Assembly: GCF_000819685.1 (NCBI RefSeq)
Contig: NZ_CDBR01000074.1
Span: forward strand, 1 to 33,767
Length of the DNA: 33,767 nt
Reading direction: 5' to 3'
DNA from: Aeromonas allosaccharophila
Lineage (GTDB): Bacteria; Pseudomonadota; Gammaproteobacteria; Enterobacterales; Aeromonadaceae
The notes beneath the pieces are model-generated. The model did no database searches. It was not told the DNA's origin and saw only the letters and a program-made list of their open reading frames with translations. The translations under genes and the position numbers were made by a program. Positions 8,245 to 16,511 of the stretch are shown piece by piece (the first letter of the stretch is position 1; each line of letters begins with the position of its first letter).

Positions 8245-9888
8245 ATGAATCACTCCATCCGTTTCACTCCCCCTCGCGTCAACCCGGGCATAAAGCCAGC
8301 CATCGTGCTGCTGACCGCCCTGCTGGCGCTGCTCTTCTGTCTGCGCAACCCGCTCTTCCACGCCATGGCGCCGGGCTTTGATGCCTCGCTGTTCGCGGTG
8401 ATGGGCAAGATGTGGAGCGAAGGGGGTGTGCTCTATCGCGACATGATCGACATCAAGGGGCCGATGATCTTCGCCCTCGACGCGCTGGGCTATGGAATGG
8501 GGGGATTTGTCGGGATCTGGGCACTGGAATGGGTGCTCTGCTGGCTCGGGCTGCTGGCCAGCTGGCAGGCCTTTGCCCAGCTTGGCCTCTCGTTCAAGGC
8601 GCGTCTCGGCGCCATGCTGGCGGTGTTGGCTCTCTACGGTACCCGTTACTACTACGGCAACATGACCGAGGACTGGACCTTCCACCTCGCCCTCATCGCC
8701 CAGTGGGCCTTTATCACCCTGCTGCTGGACAAGGGATTTCGCTGGTGGCCCGCACTGGTGGCGGCCCTCACCTTCGCCATCGTCGCCTGGATGCGCACCA
8801 ACAACGGCGCCTTCTGGGGCGCCTGGTATCTGGTGCTGTTCTGCCACTGGTGTCTGCACGAGAAGTGGCGCGACGCCATCTTGCTGCTCATCTCCAGCCT
8901 GCTGGGGCTGGCGCTGATTGGCGGCCCGCTTTACGCCTACTTCCAGCAACATGATCTGCTGGCGGCCTTCAAATACTACGCCTTCGACATCTTCTTCGAG
9001 GGGAGCTACGGCAACGGCTTCTCCCCCATGGTGGGCGCCGTCGGCCTGCTGCGCACCGGCCTGGTGATGCTGCTGCCCGCCTTCATTATTCTGATGCTGA
9101 GCCGCCGTCAGGAGTGGTATCTGCCCGCCCTGCTGGCGACCCTGTTTGGGGTGCTGTTTACCCTGATCGCCAACTCGGTCTCCGGCCATGTATTCGATCA
9201 CTACGACGTGCTCTATCTGCAACTGGCGGTGCTGCCGCTGGCGGTATTGCTGGATCGCAGCGAACAGCAGGCAGATGCCATCGGCCTGCTCTGCATCTCG
9301 CTGGTCGTCTTGACCGCCAGCTGGCTGCTGGCCCAGCAGCTCGCCTTTGGCTGGAGCACCAAGGAGTGGTCCCTCGAGCGGGTTAACGAAGTGCTCGGCA
9401 CCAGCCTGCTGTGGGCGCTGCCGGTGCTGATCCTCATCCCCCTCTGGCGCGCCTGGGATGTGCGCAGTGCCACCCCCTGGCTGGCGACGCTGGCCATGCT
9501 GCTGCTGATGATCAACAACGCCTGGGAAGGGACCCTCAAGGGTCGCCCCTTCAATCCCGCCGCCCAGGTGCGGGTCGATCGCATCAAGGCCGAGACAGTC
9601 CCGAGCGACAAGATCTGGGTCGATGGCATCCAGCCGCAATATTATCTCTGGACCGATCGCCAGCCAGCCTCCGCCTATCTCTTCTTTGCCAACGTCAATC
9701 CGCCCTATGACGTGCGCGAGCGGGTACTGGCCGATATCCAGCGCCAGAGCCCGAAGTTCATCATCGCCAAGCCGGATCGGGTGAGCGAGGAGCTTAAAAA
9801 GCCCAGCTCGCCTTCCCATCTCGCCTTCTATCAATACCTGACCAGCCACTACGAAGAGGTGGATCCGGGTCTCTATCGCCGACGCTGA
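8245..9888 (+). CDS. GT-C-fold membrane glycosyltransferase (ArnT/PMT-like superfamily)
   Basis: A 547-residue integral membrane protein with about ten or eleven hydrophobic segments and a C-terminal hydrophilic domain of about 110 residues. The N-terminal pattern of GT-C enzymes that use polyprenol-phosphate sugars is present: GFDASLF with Asp46, then LYRDMIDIKGP at 64-73 with Asp66 and Asp69, just after the first membrane helix. The second loop RTNNGAFWG is also typical of this group. Such enzymes transfer sugars from lipid carriers on the periplasmic side, for example onto lipid A, O-antigen or glycans. Acceptor and sugar are not evident, and no glycan gene cluster surrounds it. It stands alone between two terminators. 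The start at 8245 has only a weak ribosome site. Confidence 0.75.
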   Translation: MNHSIRFTPPRVNPGIKPAIVLLTALLALLFCLRNPLFHAMAPGFDASLFAVMGKMWSEGGVLYRDMIDIKGPMIFALDALGYGMGGFVGIWALEWVLCWLGLLASWQAFAQLGLSFKARLGAMLAVLALYGTRYYYGNMTEDWTFHLALIAQWAFITLLLDKGFRWWPALVAALTFAIVAWMRTNNGAFWGAWYLVLFCHWCLHEKWRDAILLLISSLLGLALIGGPLYAYFQQHDLLAAFKYYAFDIFFEGSYGNGFSPMVGAVGLLRTGLVMLLPAFIILMLSRRQEWYLPALLATLFGVLFTLIANSVSGHVFDHYDVLYLQLAVLPLAVLLDRSEQQADAIGLLCISLVVLTASWLLAQQLAFGWSTKEWSLERVNEVLGTSLLWALPVLILIPLWRAWDVRSATPWLATLAMLLLMINNAWEGTLKGRPFNPAAQVRVDRIKAETVPSDKIWVDGIQPQYYLWTDRQPASAYLFFANVNPPYDVRERVLADIQRQSPKFIIAKPDRVSEELKKPSSPSHLAFYQYLTSHYEEVDPGLYRRR

Positions 9889-9907
9889 TCACCCATCACG
9901 CCCCGCA

Positions 9908-9939
9908 GGGCGGCCATTGTTGCAATGGCCGCCCTTTTT
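9908..9939 (+). terminator. Intrinsic terminator after the glycosyltransferase gene
   Basis: Arms GGGCGGCCATTG (9908-9919) and CAATGGCCGCCC (9923-9934) form a 12-bp stem with a 3-nt loop, followed by five T residues. It shares the stem core GGGCGGCCATT with the mnmC terminator. Confidence 0.92.
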
Positions 9940-9974
9940 CTTGCGCCAGAACGCCTTGCAGCGGCGGCCCGCAG

Positions 9975-10003
9975 TAGGCAAGCACGCCCGAGATAACTAC
10001 AAT
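9975..10003 (+). promoter_or_regulatory. Putative sigma-70 promoter of ygjP
   Basis: A -35-like TAGGCA (9975-9980) and a good -10 TACAAT (9998-10003) are separated by 17 bases, downstream of the previous terminator and 30 bases before the ygjP start. Confidence 0.5.
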
Positions 10004-10033
10004 GACGCTCTTTTTGATGTGACGAGTGACACC

Positions 10034-10537
10034 ATGGCGGAACTGACTTATCTGGGCGGCTATCCCGACCCTCTCAAGGCACAGGTACAGCAGCTGATCG
10101 CGGCAGGCAAGCTGGGGGAGATGCTGGCCAAACGCTACCCGGATAGCCACCCGATCCAGAGCGACAAGGCGCTGCTCGCCTACACCATGGAGCTGAAGAA
10201 CCGCTACCTCAAGAGCTCGGCCCCCCTGTCCAAGGTGGTGTTCGATGGCAAGATCAACGTCATCAAGGATGCCCTCGGCCTGCACACCTACATCAGCCGG
10301 GTGCAGGGCAGCAAGCTCAAGGCCAAGAACGAGATCCGCATCGCCGCCCTGTTCAAGGAGGCGCCGCCCCCGTTTCTGAAAATGATCGTGGTGCACGAGC
10401 TGGCCCATATCAGAGAGAAGGATCACAACAAGAGCTTCTACCAGCTCTGCCAGCACATGGAGCCGGACTATCATCAACTGGAGTTTGATCTCAGGCTCTG
10501 GCTCACCTGGCGCGATATCGACAAGGCCAGCCGCTAG
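10034..10537 (+). CDS. ygjP: YgjP family WLM-type metallopeptidase-like protein
   Basis: A 167-residue protein, the same length as E. coli YgjP. The zinc motif HELAHIREKDH (residues 121-131) is intact and followed by NKSFYQLC and HMEPDYHQLEFDLRLWL, which are family hallmarks. Other matches include LTYLGGYP at the N-terminus and ALGLHTYISRVQGSKLKAKNEIR in the middle. The E. coli protein has been reported to hydrolyse UTP despite its protease-like fold, so the reaction here is uncertain. The frame stays open upstream to 9917, but the ATG at 10034 gives the family N-terminus and lies 30 bases after a good promoter. It is followed 26 bases later by the DUF2927 gene with no terminator between, so the two are probably co-transcribed. 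Confidence 0.93.
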   Translation: MAELTYLGGYPDPLKAQVQQLIAAGKLGEMLAKRYPDSHPIQSDKALLAYTMELKNRYLKSSAPLSKVVFDGKINVIKDALGLHTYISRVQGSKLKAKNEIRIAALFKEAPPPFLKMIVVHELAHIREKDHNKSFYQLCQHMEPDYHQLEFDLRLWLTWRDIDKASR

Positions 10538-10563
10538 GCTGACACCCGTTTCAGGGAGGAAAC

Positions 10564-11412
10564 ATGTCATTTGCCGCCACCCGCTTTATTGCCACTTTGG
10601 TAATGGCCAACTTGGGTTGCGCTGCCCGTCCCCGCTTCACGTCACGCGGGCTGCTGGCCCTGCTGCTTCTGCTCGCGGGCCACAGCGCCCGGGCCGATGA
10701 GCGCTGGCAGAGCGACCGCTATCTCACCGAGAGCTTTATGGCCATCGCCATGGAGCGGGAGTATGGCGAAGCGAAGCAGACCCGTTTTGCCCGCTGGCAG
10801 CAACCGATCCGGCTGCTGCTTGTCAACGAGTCGGGCGACAAGCCGCTGCAGGCCGACGTGGTGAAGGTGCAGGCGGCCCATCTGGCCCGCATCACCGGCC
10901 ACCCCATCAGCATGGTGACCGCAAAGCCCAATCTGACCCTGATCATGACCGACTACAGCAAGATGAAGAGCTGGGCCAACCGCACCATGGGGGGCGATCC
11001 GTCGGTCGGGATGGCACTCAAGGAGGGGCTCTGCCTGGCCAACTTCGCAACCAATGCGAAACACGAGATCAGCCGTGCCACCATCATCATTCCGGTAGAC
11101 TACAGCCGGGCCAAAGGGCGTTTTCTTGACTGCGTGGTGGAGGAGTTCACCCAGGTGATGGGGCTGCCCAACGACTCGGACAAGGTGTTTCCATCCATCT
11201 TCAATGACAACAGCATCGACAGTTTCCTGACCGGGCTGGACTATGTACTGCTCAAGCTCGCCTATCACCCAGCCCTCAAAGCCGGGATGAGTAGTGACGA
11301 GATCCGCGCCGCACTGCCGCTCGCAATCAAGGAGCTGCGCGCCAAAGGGGAGATCAGCGAGGCCAACCGCCGGGTGCAGCAGCAGAGCTTGAAAAGCTGG
11401 GCGGGGCTATAA
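10564..11412 (+). CDS. Exported DUF2927 domain protein
   Basis: A 282-residue protein with a late signal peptide: a basic stretch near residue 25-28 followed by a hydrophobic core LLALLLLLAGHSARA, with cleavage probable near residue 44. The mature part carries the DUF2927 hallmark CVVEEFTQVMGLPNDSD, a region that in this family is always acidic and near-invariant. The function of DUF2927 is unknown to me. The ATG at 10564 is well supported by GGGAGG with four to five bases spacing, which leaves an unusually long N-region. It follows ygjP by 26 bases and ends at a strong bidirectional terminator, so ygjP and this gene form one short operon. Confidence 0.8.
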   Translation: MSFAATRFIATLVMANLGCAARPRFTSRGLLALLLLLAGHSARADERWQSDRYLTESFMAIAMEREYGEAKQTRFARWQQPIRLLLVNESGDKPLQADVVKVQAAHLARITGHPISMVTAKPNLTLIMTDYSKMKSWANRTMGGDPSVGMALKEGLCLANFATNAKHEISRATIIIPVDYSRAKGRFLDCVVEEFTQVMGLPNDSDKVFPSIFNDNSIDSFLTGLDYVLLKLAYHPALKAGMSSDEIRAALPLAIKELRAKGEISEANRRVQQQSLKSWAGL

Positions 11413-11461
11413 CGGACCTGGCTCAACCCAGAGCCAGAAACCACCGCTCGCCACTGGCCAC

Positions 11462-11499
11462 CAACAAAAAACGCAGCCACTTGGCTGCGTTTTTTGTTG
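11462..11499. terminator. Bidirectional intrinsic terminator
   Basis: Arms of 18 bp (CAACAAAAAACGCAGCCA and its complement) surround a 2-nt centre, giving a GC-rich stem bordered by A and T tracts. It ends the ygjP-DUF2927 unit on the plus strand and the dinI transcript on the minus strand. The AAAAACGCAGC part recurs at 24491-24541. Confidence 0.92.
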
Positions 11500-11587
11500 T
11501 CCGGGGATCAACGGTGCGTTAGCGGGCATGCCCGTTTATCCGCCGCCCATTTATCGAACGCACGAGTTATCCACTGACCGTGCGGGA

Positions 11588-11839
11588 TCAGGAGGCGACG
11601 TTCTCTTCCGGCATCCAGCTCTCGGCGTTCTCCCACACCTCCTGCACCATGGCTTCGGCCAGCTCTTTGTCTTCCTTGCTGGCACGGCTGACAGTCAGGG
11701 CCATGGCGCTGCCCGGCGCGACCCGCACATGGATGTCGGGGAATTTTTCGCCAAGCTGCTTGAGCAGCTCCTGACGCAGCGCCTCCATGGTCGAGGTCGG
11801 GATCTGATGTTTTCTGTCGATGATGATTTCAAGACGCAT
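11588..11839 (-). CDS. dinI: DinI-like SOS-response protein
   Basis: Small acidic protein of 83 residues (E. coli DinI has 81). DinI binds RecA filaments and tunes RecA-dependent cleavage of LexA and UmuD. The fold pattern MRLEIIIDR, a central helix MEALRQELLKQLGEKFP, the strand VRVAPGSAMALTV and the C-terminal acidic helix EDKELAEAMVQEVWENAESW match the family in order. The frame is open to 11854, but the ATG at 11839 follows GGAGAAG at six bases. A near-perfect LexA box lies 23 bases upstream. The gene sits 74 bases after polB on the same strand with no terminator between, so it may be read both from its own SOS promoter and from polB. Confidence 0.9.
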   Translation of the reverse strand: MRLEIIIDRKHQIPTSTMEALRQELLKQLGEKFPDIHVRVAPGSAMALTVSRASKEDKELAEAMVQEVWENAESWMPEENVAS

Positions 11840-11861
11840 AGGAAACTTCTCCATGATTTAT

Positions 11862-11881
11862 AACTGTATTTTTATCCAGTA
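11862..11881 (-). promoter_or_regulatory. LexA (SOS) box of dinI
   Basis: AACTGTATTTTTATCCAGTA has the invariant CTG-N10-CAG spacing and an AT-rich centre, very close to the gammaproteobacterial LexA consensus TACTGTATATATATACAGTA. On the minus strand it lies just upstream of a -10-like TATAAA, so bound LexA would occlude the promoter. Confidence 0.9.
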
Positions 11882-11913
11882 TTCATAGGAAGTAAAGGGC
11901 CATCTTGCGCCAA

Positions 11914-14349
11914 TCAGAAAAGATCCAGCTGCTGGCCGCAGATCCGGTCGAACGACTCGCCGATAAAGGGCAGGATGGCGTCAGCAATGGGCCGCAACTG
12001 CTTGTCGATATAGTGTTCGTAATCGATGGCGCTGCGCCGGTACTCCAGCGGCTCGGGGCCATTGAGGGTCATCAGATAGGCGATGGAGCCTCGATGCTGA
12101 TAGCGCTGTGGCAGCCCGCGGCGCAGATTCTCCTCATCGGCCAGTCGCGCCGCCCGCACATGGGGGGGCACATTCTTCTGATACTCCTCGAGTTTTTGGC
12201 GCAGCCGCTTGCGATAGATGAGCAGATCGTCGTGGCGACCGGCCCGGGTCTCATCCACCATGGTGCGCACATAGCCGCTGGGGTCTTCATCGTGAAACAC
12301 CAGCTCATAGAGGCGGGTCTGAAACTGCTTGGCCAGCATGGTCCAGTCGGTACGCACCGATTCGAGCCCTTTGAATACCAGCTGCTCACTCCCCTCCTGC
12401 CCCTCGATCTCCTTGCCAACCAGCCCGGCATAGCGCTTCTTGCTCCCCTTCTCCAGCCCACGGATGGTGGGCATCAAGAAGCGGCGATAGTGGGTCTCGT
12501 ATTCGATCTCCAGATAGCTTGGCAGGCTGAACTCGCGCTTGATCAGCGCCGTCCAGTTGTCGTTGATCATGGCGGCCAGCTCGCGGCCAATTTGTTCGGC
12601 CTGCTGCGGGGTGGTATCTCTGCCCAGATGAACGAAGGTGGAGTCGGTATCGCCATAGATCACCTCGAACCCCTTCGCCTCAATCCACTCGCGGGTCTGC
12701 TGCATGATGCTGTGACCGCGCAAAGTGATCGATGAAGCAAGTCGCGGATCATAGAAGCGGCAGCCCCCCGAGCCCAGCACCCCGTAGAAGGAGTTCATGA
12801 TGATCTTGATGGCCTGGGAGAGCGCCTTGTTGCTGGCCGCCTTGGCTCTATCCCGCGCCGCCCAGAGGGTGGCGATGAGATCCGGCAAGAAGTGCCGCTC
12901 GCGGGAGAACATGGCGCCGCGAAAGCCGGAAATGGCGTGGTCGGGATGTTGCAGCCCCTCCACCAGCCCCATGGGGTCGATGCAGAAGGTGCGGATGATG
13001 CTGGGATAGAGGCTCTTGAAATCGAGCACCAGCACATGGCGATAGAGACCGGGCTTGGAGTCCATCACATAGCCACCGGGGCTCGCCAGCCCACCGTCAG
13101 CAGGCAGATTAGGGGCCACGTAGCCACCGCGGTGCAATCGAGGCAAATAAAGGTTGGTAAAGGCCGCCACCGAGCCTCCTACCCTGTCCAGCTCCAGACC
13201 GGTGAGAGAGGCACGCTCGATGGCAAAGGGGATGAGGTGGCAGTAGTCGAAGATCTCCCACACCAGTTTGCAATCTTCCAGGTTGTAGCGGGCCAGCGCC
13301 TCCTTGTCGGAGTGAAACAGCAGGGTGATCTTCTCCCCCCGATTGGCCACATCCTCAATATCCTTGCCACGGCCAAGCAGTTCGCTGGCCACCGCATCCA
13401 GACTGTAGCTGGCAAACTGCCAGGTGGCGCTTTTGAGGGTGTCGATGCCATCGAGCACCATGCGCCCGGGGATGATGACGTTGCCGGTCTGGGGATCGTT
13501 GCGGGATGAGCGCCAGAAGCAGAGCTCGCGCCCCCGCCCCAGCCGCAGACGCCGCTTGTTAAGTTCGGCGCGGCGCAGCAGCAGGCGAAAGTCAAAATTG
13601 ACCACGTTCCAGCCAATCACCAGATCGGGGTCGTGCAGGCTGAACCAGCTCTCCAGCGCGCCAAGCAGGGCGCTTTCATCCGCCACCCACTCGACCTTGG
13701 TGCCCCAGCTCTCGGCATCCGCCTCCGGTGCGCCGATCATGATGACCCGTGCATCCTGCTCGCTGTAAAGACCGACCGAGAACAGCGCCCCGTCCATGGC
13801 GCACTCCACGTCGAGGGACACCCATGAGAGGCTGGGCGTCACCGCCTGGGGTGCGCAGCGTGCCTCGTTGACCTCCCAGTAGCCCTGCTTGCCGCCCTTC
13901 TTCACCGCCCGGCCATCGAAGCGCACGCCAGCTGTGATGAAACGCTCCATCAGAAAACGCTCCGGCAGCCGGATATCCGCCTCGAAGTGCTCGAGCCCGC
14001 GAATGAGCAACAGCTCGATGGCACGGTGAAAGGCGCTCAGGGTGGCGAAATAGCAACCCACCACAGGGCGACCGTCGAAGGTGTGCATCGGCAGACGGCG
14101 AAACCGCCCGCTCACCCCGGCGCCTTTGAACAGCTCGGCCGCCTCCGCCATATGGCTCTGTGGCAGAAAGAAGACCGGCTCCTGCCCCGGCACCACCACC
14201 CGCACCGGTCCCTGCGCGCTCCAGAGCCACATCACGATTTCGGTGGTGGCAGCGTGCCCGTTGCGGCCGCGCACGTCCCGACCGTGGCGGGTCAGGATAA
14301 AACCGTCGAGCGGCGGGGTGGCGGGTACGGTGGGCTGGGTTGCAGTCAT
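11914..14349 (-). CDS. polB: DNA polymerase II (PolB)
   Basis: Family B, SOS-inducible replicative and bypass polymerase with 3'-5' proofreading, 811 residues (E. coli Pol II 783). Exonuclease motifs: I at 179-183 (LDVEC, with Asp180 and Glu182), II at 246-254 (GWNVVNFDF), III at 355-359 (YNLED). Polymerase motifs: A at 443-452 (DFKSLYPSII), B at 515-523 (KIIMNSFYG), C at 565-570 (YGDTDS). All catalytic acids appear present. The C-terminus ends in GQQLDLF, a canonical beta-clamp binding peptide. The start at 14349 lacks a strong ribosome site; later starts would cut conserved N-terminal sequence. A LexA box overlaps the likely promoter. dinI follows 74 bases downstream on the same strand. Confidence 0.97.
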   Translation of the reverse strand: MTATQPTVPATPPLDGFILTRHGRDVRGRNGHAATTEIVMWLWSAQGPVRVVVPGQEPVFFLPQSHMAEAAELFKGAGVSGRFRRLPMHTFDGRPVVGCYFATLSAFHRAIELLLIRGLEHFEADIRLPERFLMERFITAGVRFDGRAVKKGGKQGYWEVNEARCAPQAVTPSLSWVSLDVECAMDGALFSVGLYSEQDARVIMIGAPEADAESWGTKVEWVADESALLGALESWFSLHDPDLVIGWNVVNFDFRLLLRRAELNKRRLRLGRGRELCFWRSSRNDPQTGNVIIPGRMVLDGIDTLKSATWQFASYSLDAVASELLGRGKDIEDVANRGEKITLLFHSDKEALARYNLEDCKLVWEIFDYCHLIPFAIERASLTGLELDRVGGSVAAFTNLYLPRLHRGGYVAPNLPADGGLASPGGYVMDSKPGLYRHVLVLDFKSLYPSIIRTFCIDPMGLVEGLQHPDHAISGFRGAMFSRERHFLPDLIATLWAARDRAKAASNKALSQAIKIIMNSFYGVLGSGGCRFYDPRLASSITLRGHSIMQQTREWIEAKGFEVIYGDTDSTFVHLGRDTTPQQAEQIGRELAAMINDNWTALIKREFSLPSYLEIEYETHYRRFLMPTIRGLEKGSKKRYAGLVGKEIEGQEGSEQLVFKGLESVRTDWTMLAKQFQTRLYELVFHDEDPSGYVRTMVDETRAGRHDDLLIYRKRLRQKLEEYQKNVPPHVRAARLADEENLRRGLPQRYQHRGSIAYLMTLNGPEPLEYRRSAIDYEHYIDKQLRPIADAILPFIGESFDRICGQQLDLF

Positions 14350-14379
14350 GAAGGTAAAGGGGCTGTCCGAGAATGGGAC

Positions 14380-14399
14380 TATTGTACGTTCATACAGTG
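14380..14399 (-). promoter_or_regulatory. LexA (SOS) box of polB
   Basis: On the minus strand CACTGTATGAACGTACAATA agrees with the LexA consensus at 14 of 20 positions, including ACTGTAT and TACA; the right half reads CAA instead of CAG. It lies 31-50 bases upstream of the polB start and overlaps a -10-like TACAAT, the expected place for a repressor. Confidence 0.8.
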
Positions 14400-14514
14400 C
14401 CTGCTCGCAATCGTCACGCAGGCTGCGAGGCGGGAGTCAAACTGGTAAGCTCGATCCGGTCGTTATTCCCGCTCATCCCGTTCTGACCACTCTTCGCCGA
14501 CGAAAGGAGTCTCT

Positions 14515-15009
14515 GTGGCAATCTATTCCCTGCTGGATCAGCTGGCCATCCCCTACCAGCGTTTCGATCATCCCCCGGTGTTTACCTGCGAGGAGGCGAG
14601 CAGGCTGCTGCCCGACCTGCCCGCCGCCAAGACCAAAAACCTCTTTTTGCGCGATCCGAAGAGTGAGCGGCTATTTCTGGTGGTGAGTCCGGAGGCGATC
14701 CGGGTCGATCTCAAGGGGCTGGCGGTCATGCTTGGCGTCAAGCGGCTGAGCTTTGGCTCCCCCGAGCGGCTCGATGCGGTGCTCGGCCTCACCCCGGGCT
14801 CGGTGACCCTGCTCGCCATGGTGCGCGATAGCGAACAGGCCGTAGAACTGGTGGTGGACGAGGCCATCTGGCAGGCCGAACAGGTGCAGTGCCATCCGCT
14901 GGTCAACACCGCTACCCTGATCATCCGCCTCGACGACGTGCGCCGTCTGCTGACCCATCTGGGCCGGAAGGCCACCGTGATGCGCTTGCCAGCAGCAACT
15001 TGCGATTAA
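14515..15009 (+). CDS. Prolyl-tRNA editing protein of the ProXp-ala/PrdX type (YbaK domain)
   Basis: Free-standing YbaK/ProX-fold trans-editing enzyme, 164 residues, expected to hydrolyse Ala-tRNA(Pro) made in error by prolyl-tRNA synthetase. Characteristic ProXp-ala segments are seen: HPPVFTCEEA near residue 19, AKTKNLFLRD at 38-47 with the essential-type lysine, VDLKGLAVMLGVKRLSF, LGLTPGSVT and HPLVNTATLII near the C-terminus. This pattern fits ProXp-ala better than the YbaK Cys-tRNA(Pro) deacylase. The GTG start at 14515 follows AAAGGAG at five bases. It is divergent from polB and shares the intergenic region with it, but no SOS box is placed at its own start. No clear terminator follows. 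Confidence 0.85.
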   Translation: MAIYSLLDQLAIPYQRFDHPPVFTCEEASRLLPDLPAAKTKNLFLRDPKSERLFLVVSPEAIRVDLKGLAVMLGVKRLSFGSPERLDAVLGLTPGSVTLLAMVRDSEQAVELVVDEAIWQAEQVQCHPLVNTATLIIRLDDVRRLLTHLGRKATVMRLPAATCD

Positions 15010-15272
15010 CACGAGGGCTGGCGGTGGGGGCAACACTGTCACCAACACGGCCATATTGCTCGCAGCACAATTGACTGACAAGACAATAAAATGGCGCCAT
15101 ACCACCCGATAAATCGAGTCAGCTGTCGCTATCGTGCATGAAGTCGGGAGCAAGCACATCAGGCCATTTAACCAATTGATAATAGGTTGAATTCATGTTG
15201 TGATCGGCCACTGCCAGCAGGCGATACCCCATCGCCCGTTCGTTCACAGGTGACCGTTCCAGAGAGCCCTCG
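15010..15272. other. Intergenic region before the GGDEF gene
   Basis: I see no convincing gene in these 263 bases. A minus-strand frame of 81 codons crosses the region and the start of the GGDEF gene, but it has no ribosome site or recognisable sequence. The segment is less GC-rich than its flanks, as expected for a promoter region. Confidence 0.4.
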
Positions 15273-16511
15273 ATGCCAAGTCTGTTTTCCTCGGCCCAGT
15301 TGTTGAGTCTGGTGCTGTTCGTCACGCTGTCACATATGGGGGTCGCCACCATTTTCGCCGCCATGTGGTACAGCCATCGCCAGATCAGGGCGCTGCTCTA
15401 CTGGGCGGGAAGCGAGCTGGCCATCGCCGGTGCCTTCAGCTGTCTGCTGCTGCGCCCCCTTGAGGGTGAAGCCTCGCTCGCCAATATTCTGCTGACCAAC
15501 CTGCTGCTGATGGCGACCCCTCTGCTCTATGAACGGGGGATGCGCCACTTCTTTCGGCGTGAAGCCGACCCGTTGGGCTGGCTGCTGCCCGCCGTCACCC
15601 TCGCCGGTTTCGCCCTGTTTGCCCTGACGACCCTGCAGCAGCCCCTCTCTGATGTGCACAGCCGGATCATCGTGCTCTCCGGCGTACTCTCGCTGCAGAT
15701 TGCGCTGCTTATCTGGCAGCTCTGGCGCTACCAGCGGCTGGCCCCGGTCTATCGGGTGTTGCGCTTTGCCATCCTGCTGCTCGCCCTGCAACTGCTGTTG
15801 CAACTGCTGCGGATCGCCAAACACCTCTGGTATCCGGAGCTGGCGGCCAACTCCTTCACCGATCCGCTGCTCGGGCCGGTGATCCTGCTCAGCCTGCTCT
15901 TTACCATCGCCCGCAGTTATCTCTTGCTGAGTCTGGTTCACACCCGCCAGCAGCAGGCCATGCTGGCCACCCAACGCAAGCTGGAGCGGCGCGCCAATCA
16001 GGATGAGCTGACCGGCCTGTTCAGCCGCCACTATTTTGAACGCCAGGTGACCCTGCGCGCCCGCGAGATGGCGAACCCCGGCCAGCTGCTGCTGATTGAT
16101 CTGGACAACTTCAAGCAGATCAACGACCGCCACGGCCACCCCGCCGGTGATGCCATGTTGCGGGCCGTGGGCCATGTGATCGCCAATACCCTGCCTGCCG
16201 AGGGGATGGCCGGTCGGCTCGGCGGCGATGAGCTGGCCCTGCTGCTGATGGCAGACCCGCAGACCCTGCCCACCTACTGCCACGCCCTGCAGCAGCAGAT
16301 CGCCGAGGCAACCGGAGCACTGGCGGGGGGGCCTATCAGCCTCAGCATCGGCCTCACCTCGCTGCACCCTGACGAGGGGTTTGCAGCGGCCTACCTGCGG
16401 GCGGATCGGGCGCTCTATGCTGCCAAGCAGGCGGGGAGGCAACGGGCCTGCGTGCTGGAACCCCACCACAGTGAACCGCAACCGCTACAACCCAGCGTGC
16501 TCCTGTCATGA
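15273..16511 (+). CDS. Membrane-bound GGDEF-domain protein (probable diguanylate cyclase with GGDEL motif)
   Basis: A 412-residue protein with about seven hydrophobic segments in residues 1-230, then a linker helix and a C-terminal GGDEF domain (about 240-390). GGDEF enzymes make cyclic di-GMP from two GTP at the inner membrane. Conserved parts include RANQDELTGLFSRHYFE, LLIDLDNFKQINDRHGHPAGD and GRLGGDELALLL. The signature is GGDEL, not GGDEF or GGEEF, and the RxxD inhibitory site is absent (PAEG at that place). The metal-binding Asp in LIDLDNFK and the catalytic Glu position are kept, so activity is possible but uncertain. The start has only a weak ribosome site. Its last four bases overlap the next gene (ATGA), implying coupled translation. 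Confidence 0.9.
   Translation: MPSLFSSAQLLSLVLFVTLSHMGVATIFAAMWYSHRQIRALLYWAGSELAIAGAFSCLLLRPLEGEASLANILLTNLLLMATPLLYERGMRHFFRREADPLGWLLPAVTLAGFALFALTTLQQPLSDVHSRIIVLSGVLSLQIALLIWQLWRYQRLAPVYRVLRFAILLLALQLLLQLLRIAKHLWYPELAANSFTDPLLGPVILLSLLFTIARSYLLLSLVHTRQQQAMLATQRKLERRANQDELTGLFSRHYFERQVTLRAREMANPGQLLLIDLDNFKQINDRHGHPAGDAMLRAVGHVIANTLPAEGMAGRLGGDELALLLMADPQTLPTYCHALQQQIAEATGALAGGPISLSIGLTSLHPDEGFAAAYLRADRALYAAKQAGRQRACVLEPHHSEPQPLQPSVLLS

Noticed and set aside
8215..9849. 544-codon open frame antisense to the GT-C glycosyltransferase
   Set aside because: Same reason: low-complexity His/Gln/Gly-rich translation, no homology pattern, complete overlap with a membrane protein gene having clear motifs.
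15119..15364. 81-codon minus-strand frame before the GGDEF gene
   Set aside because: No ribosome site, no family resemblance, and it overlaps the start of a supported gene.
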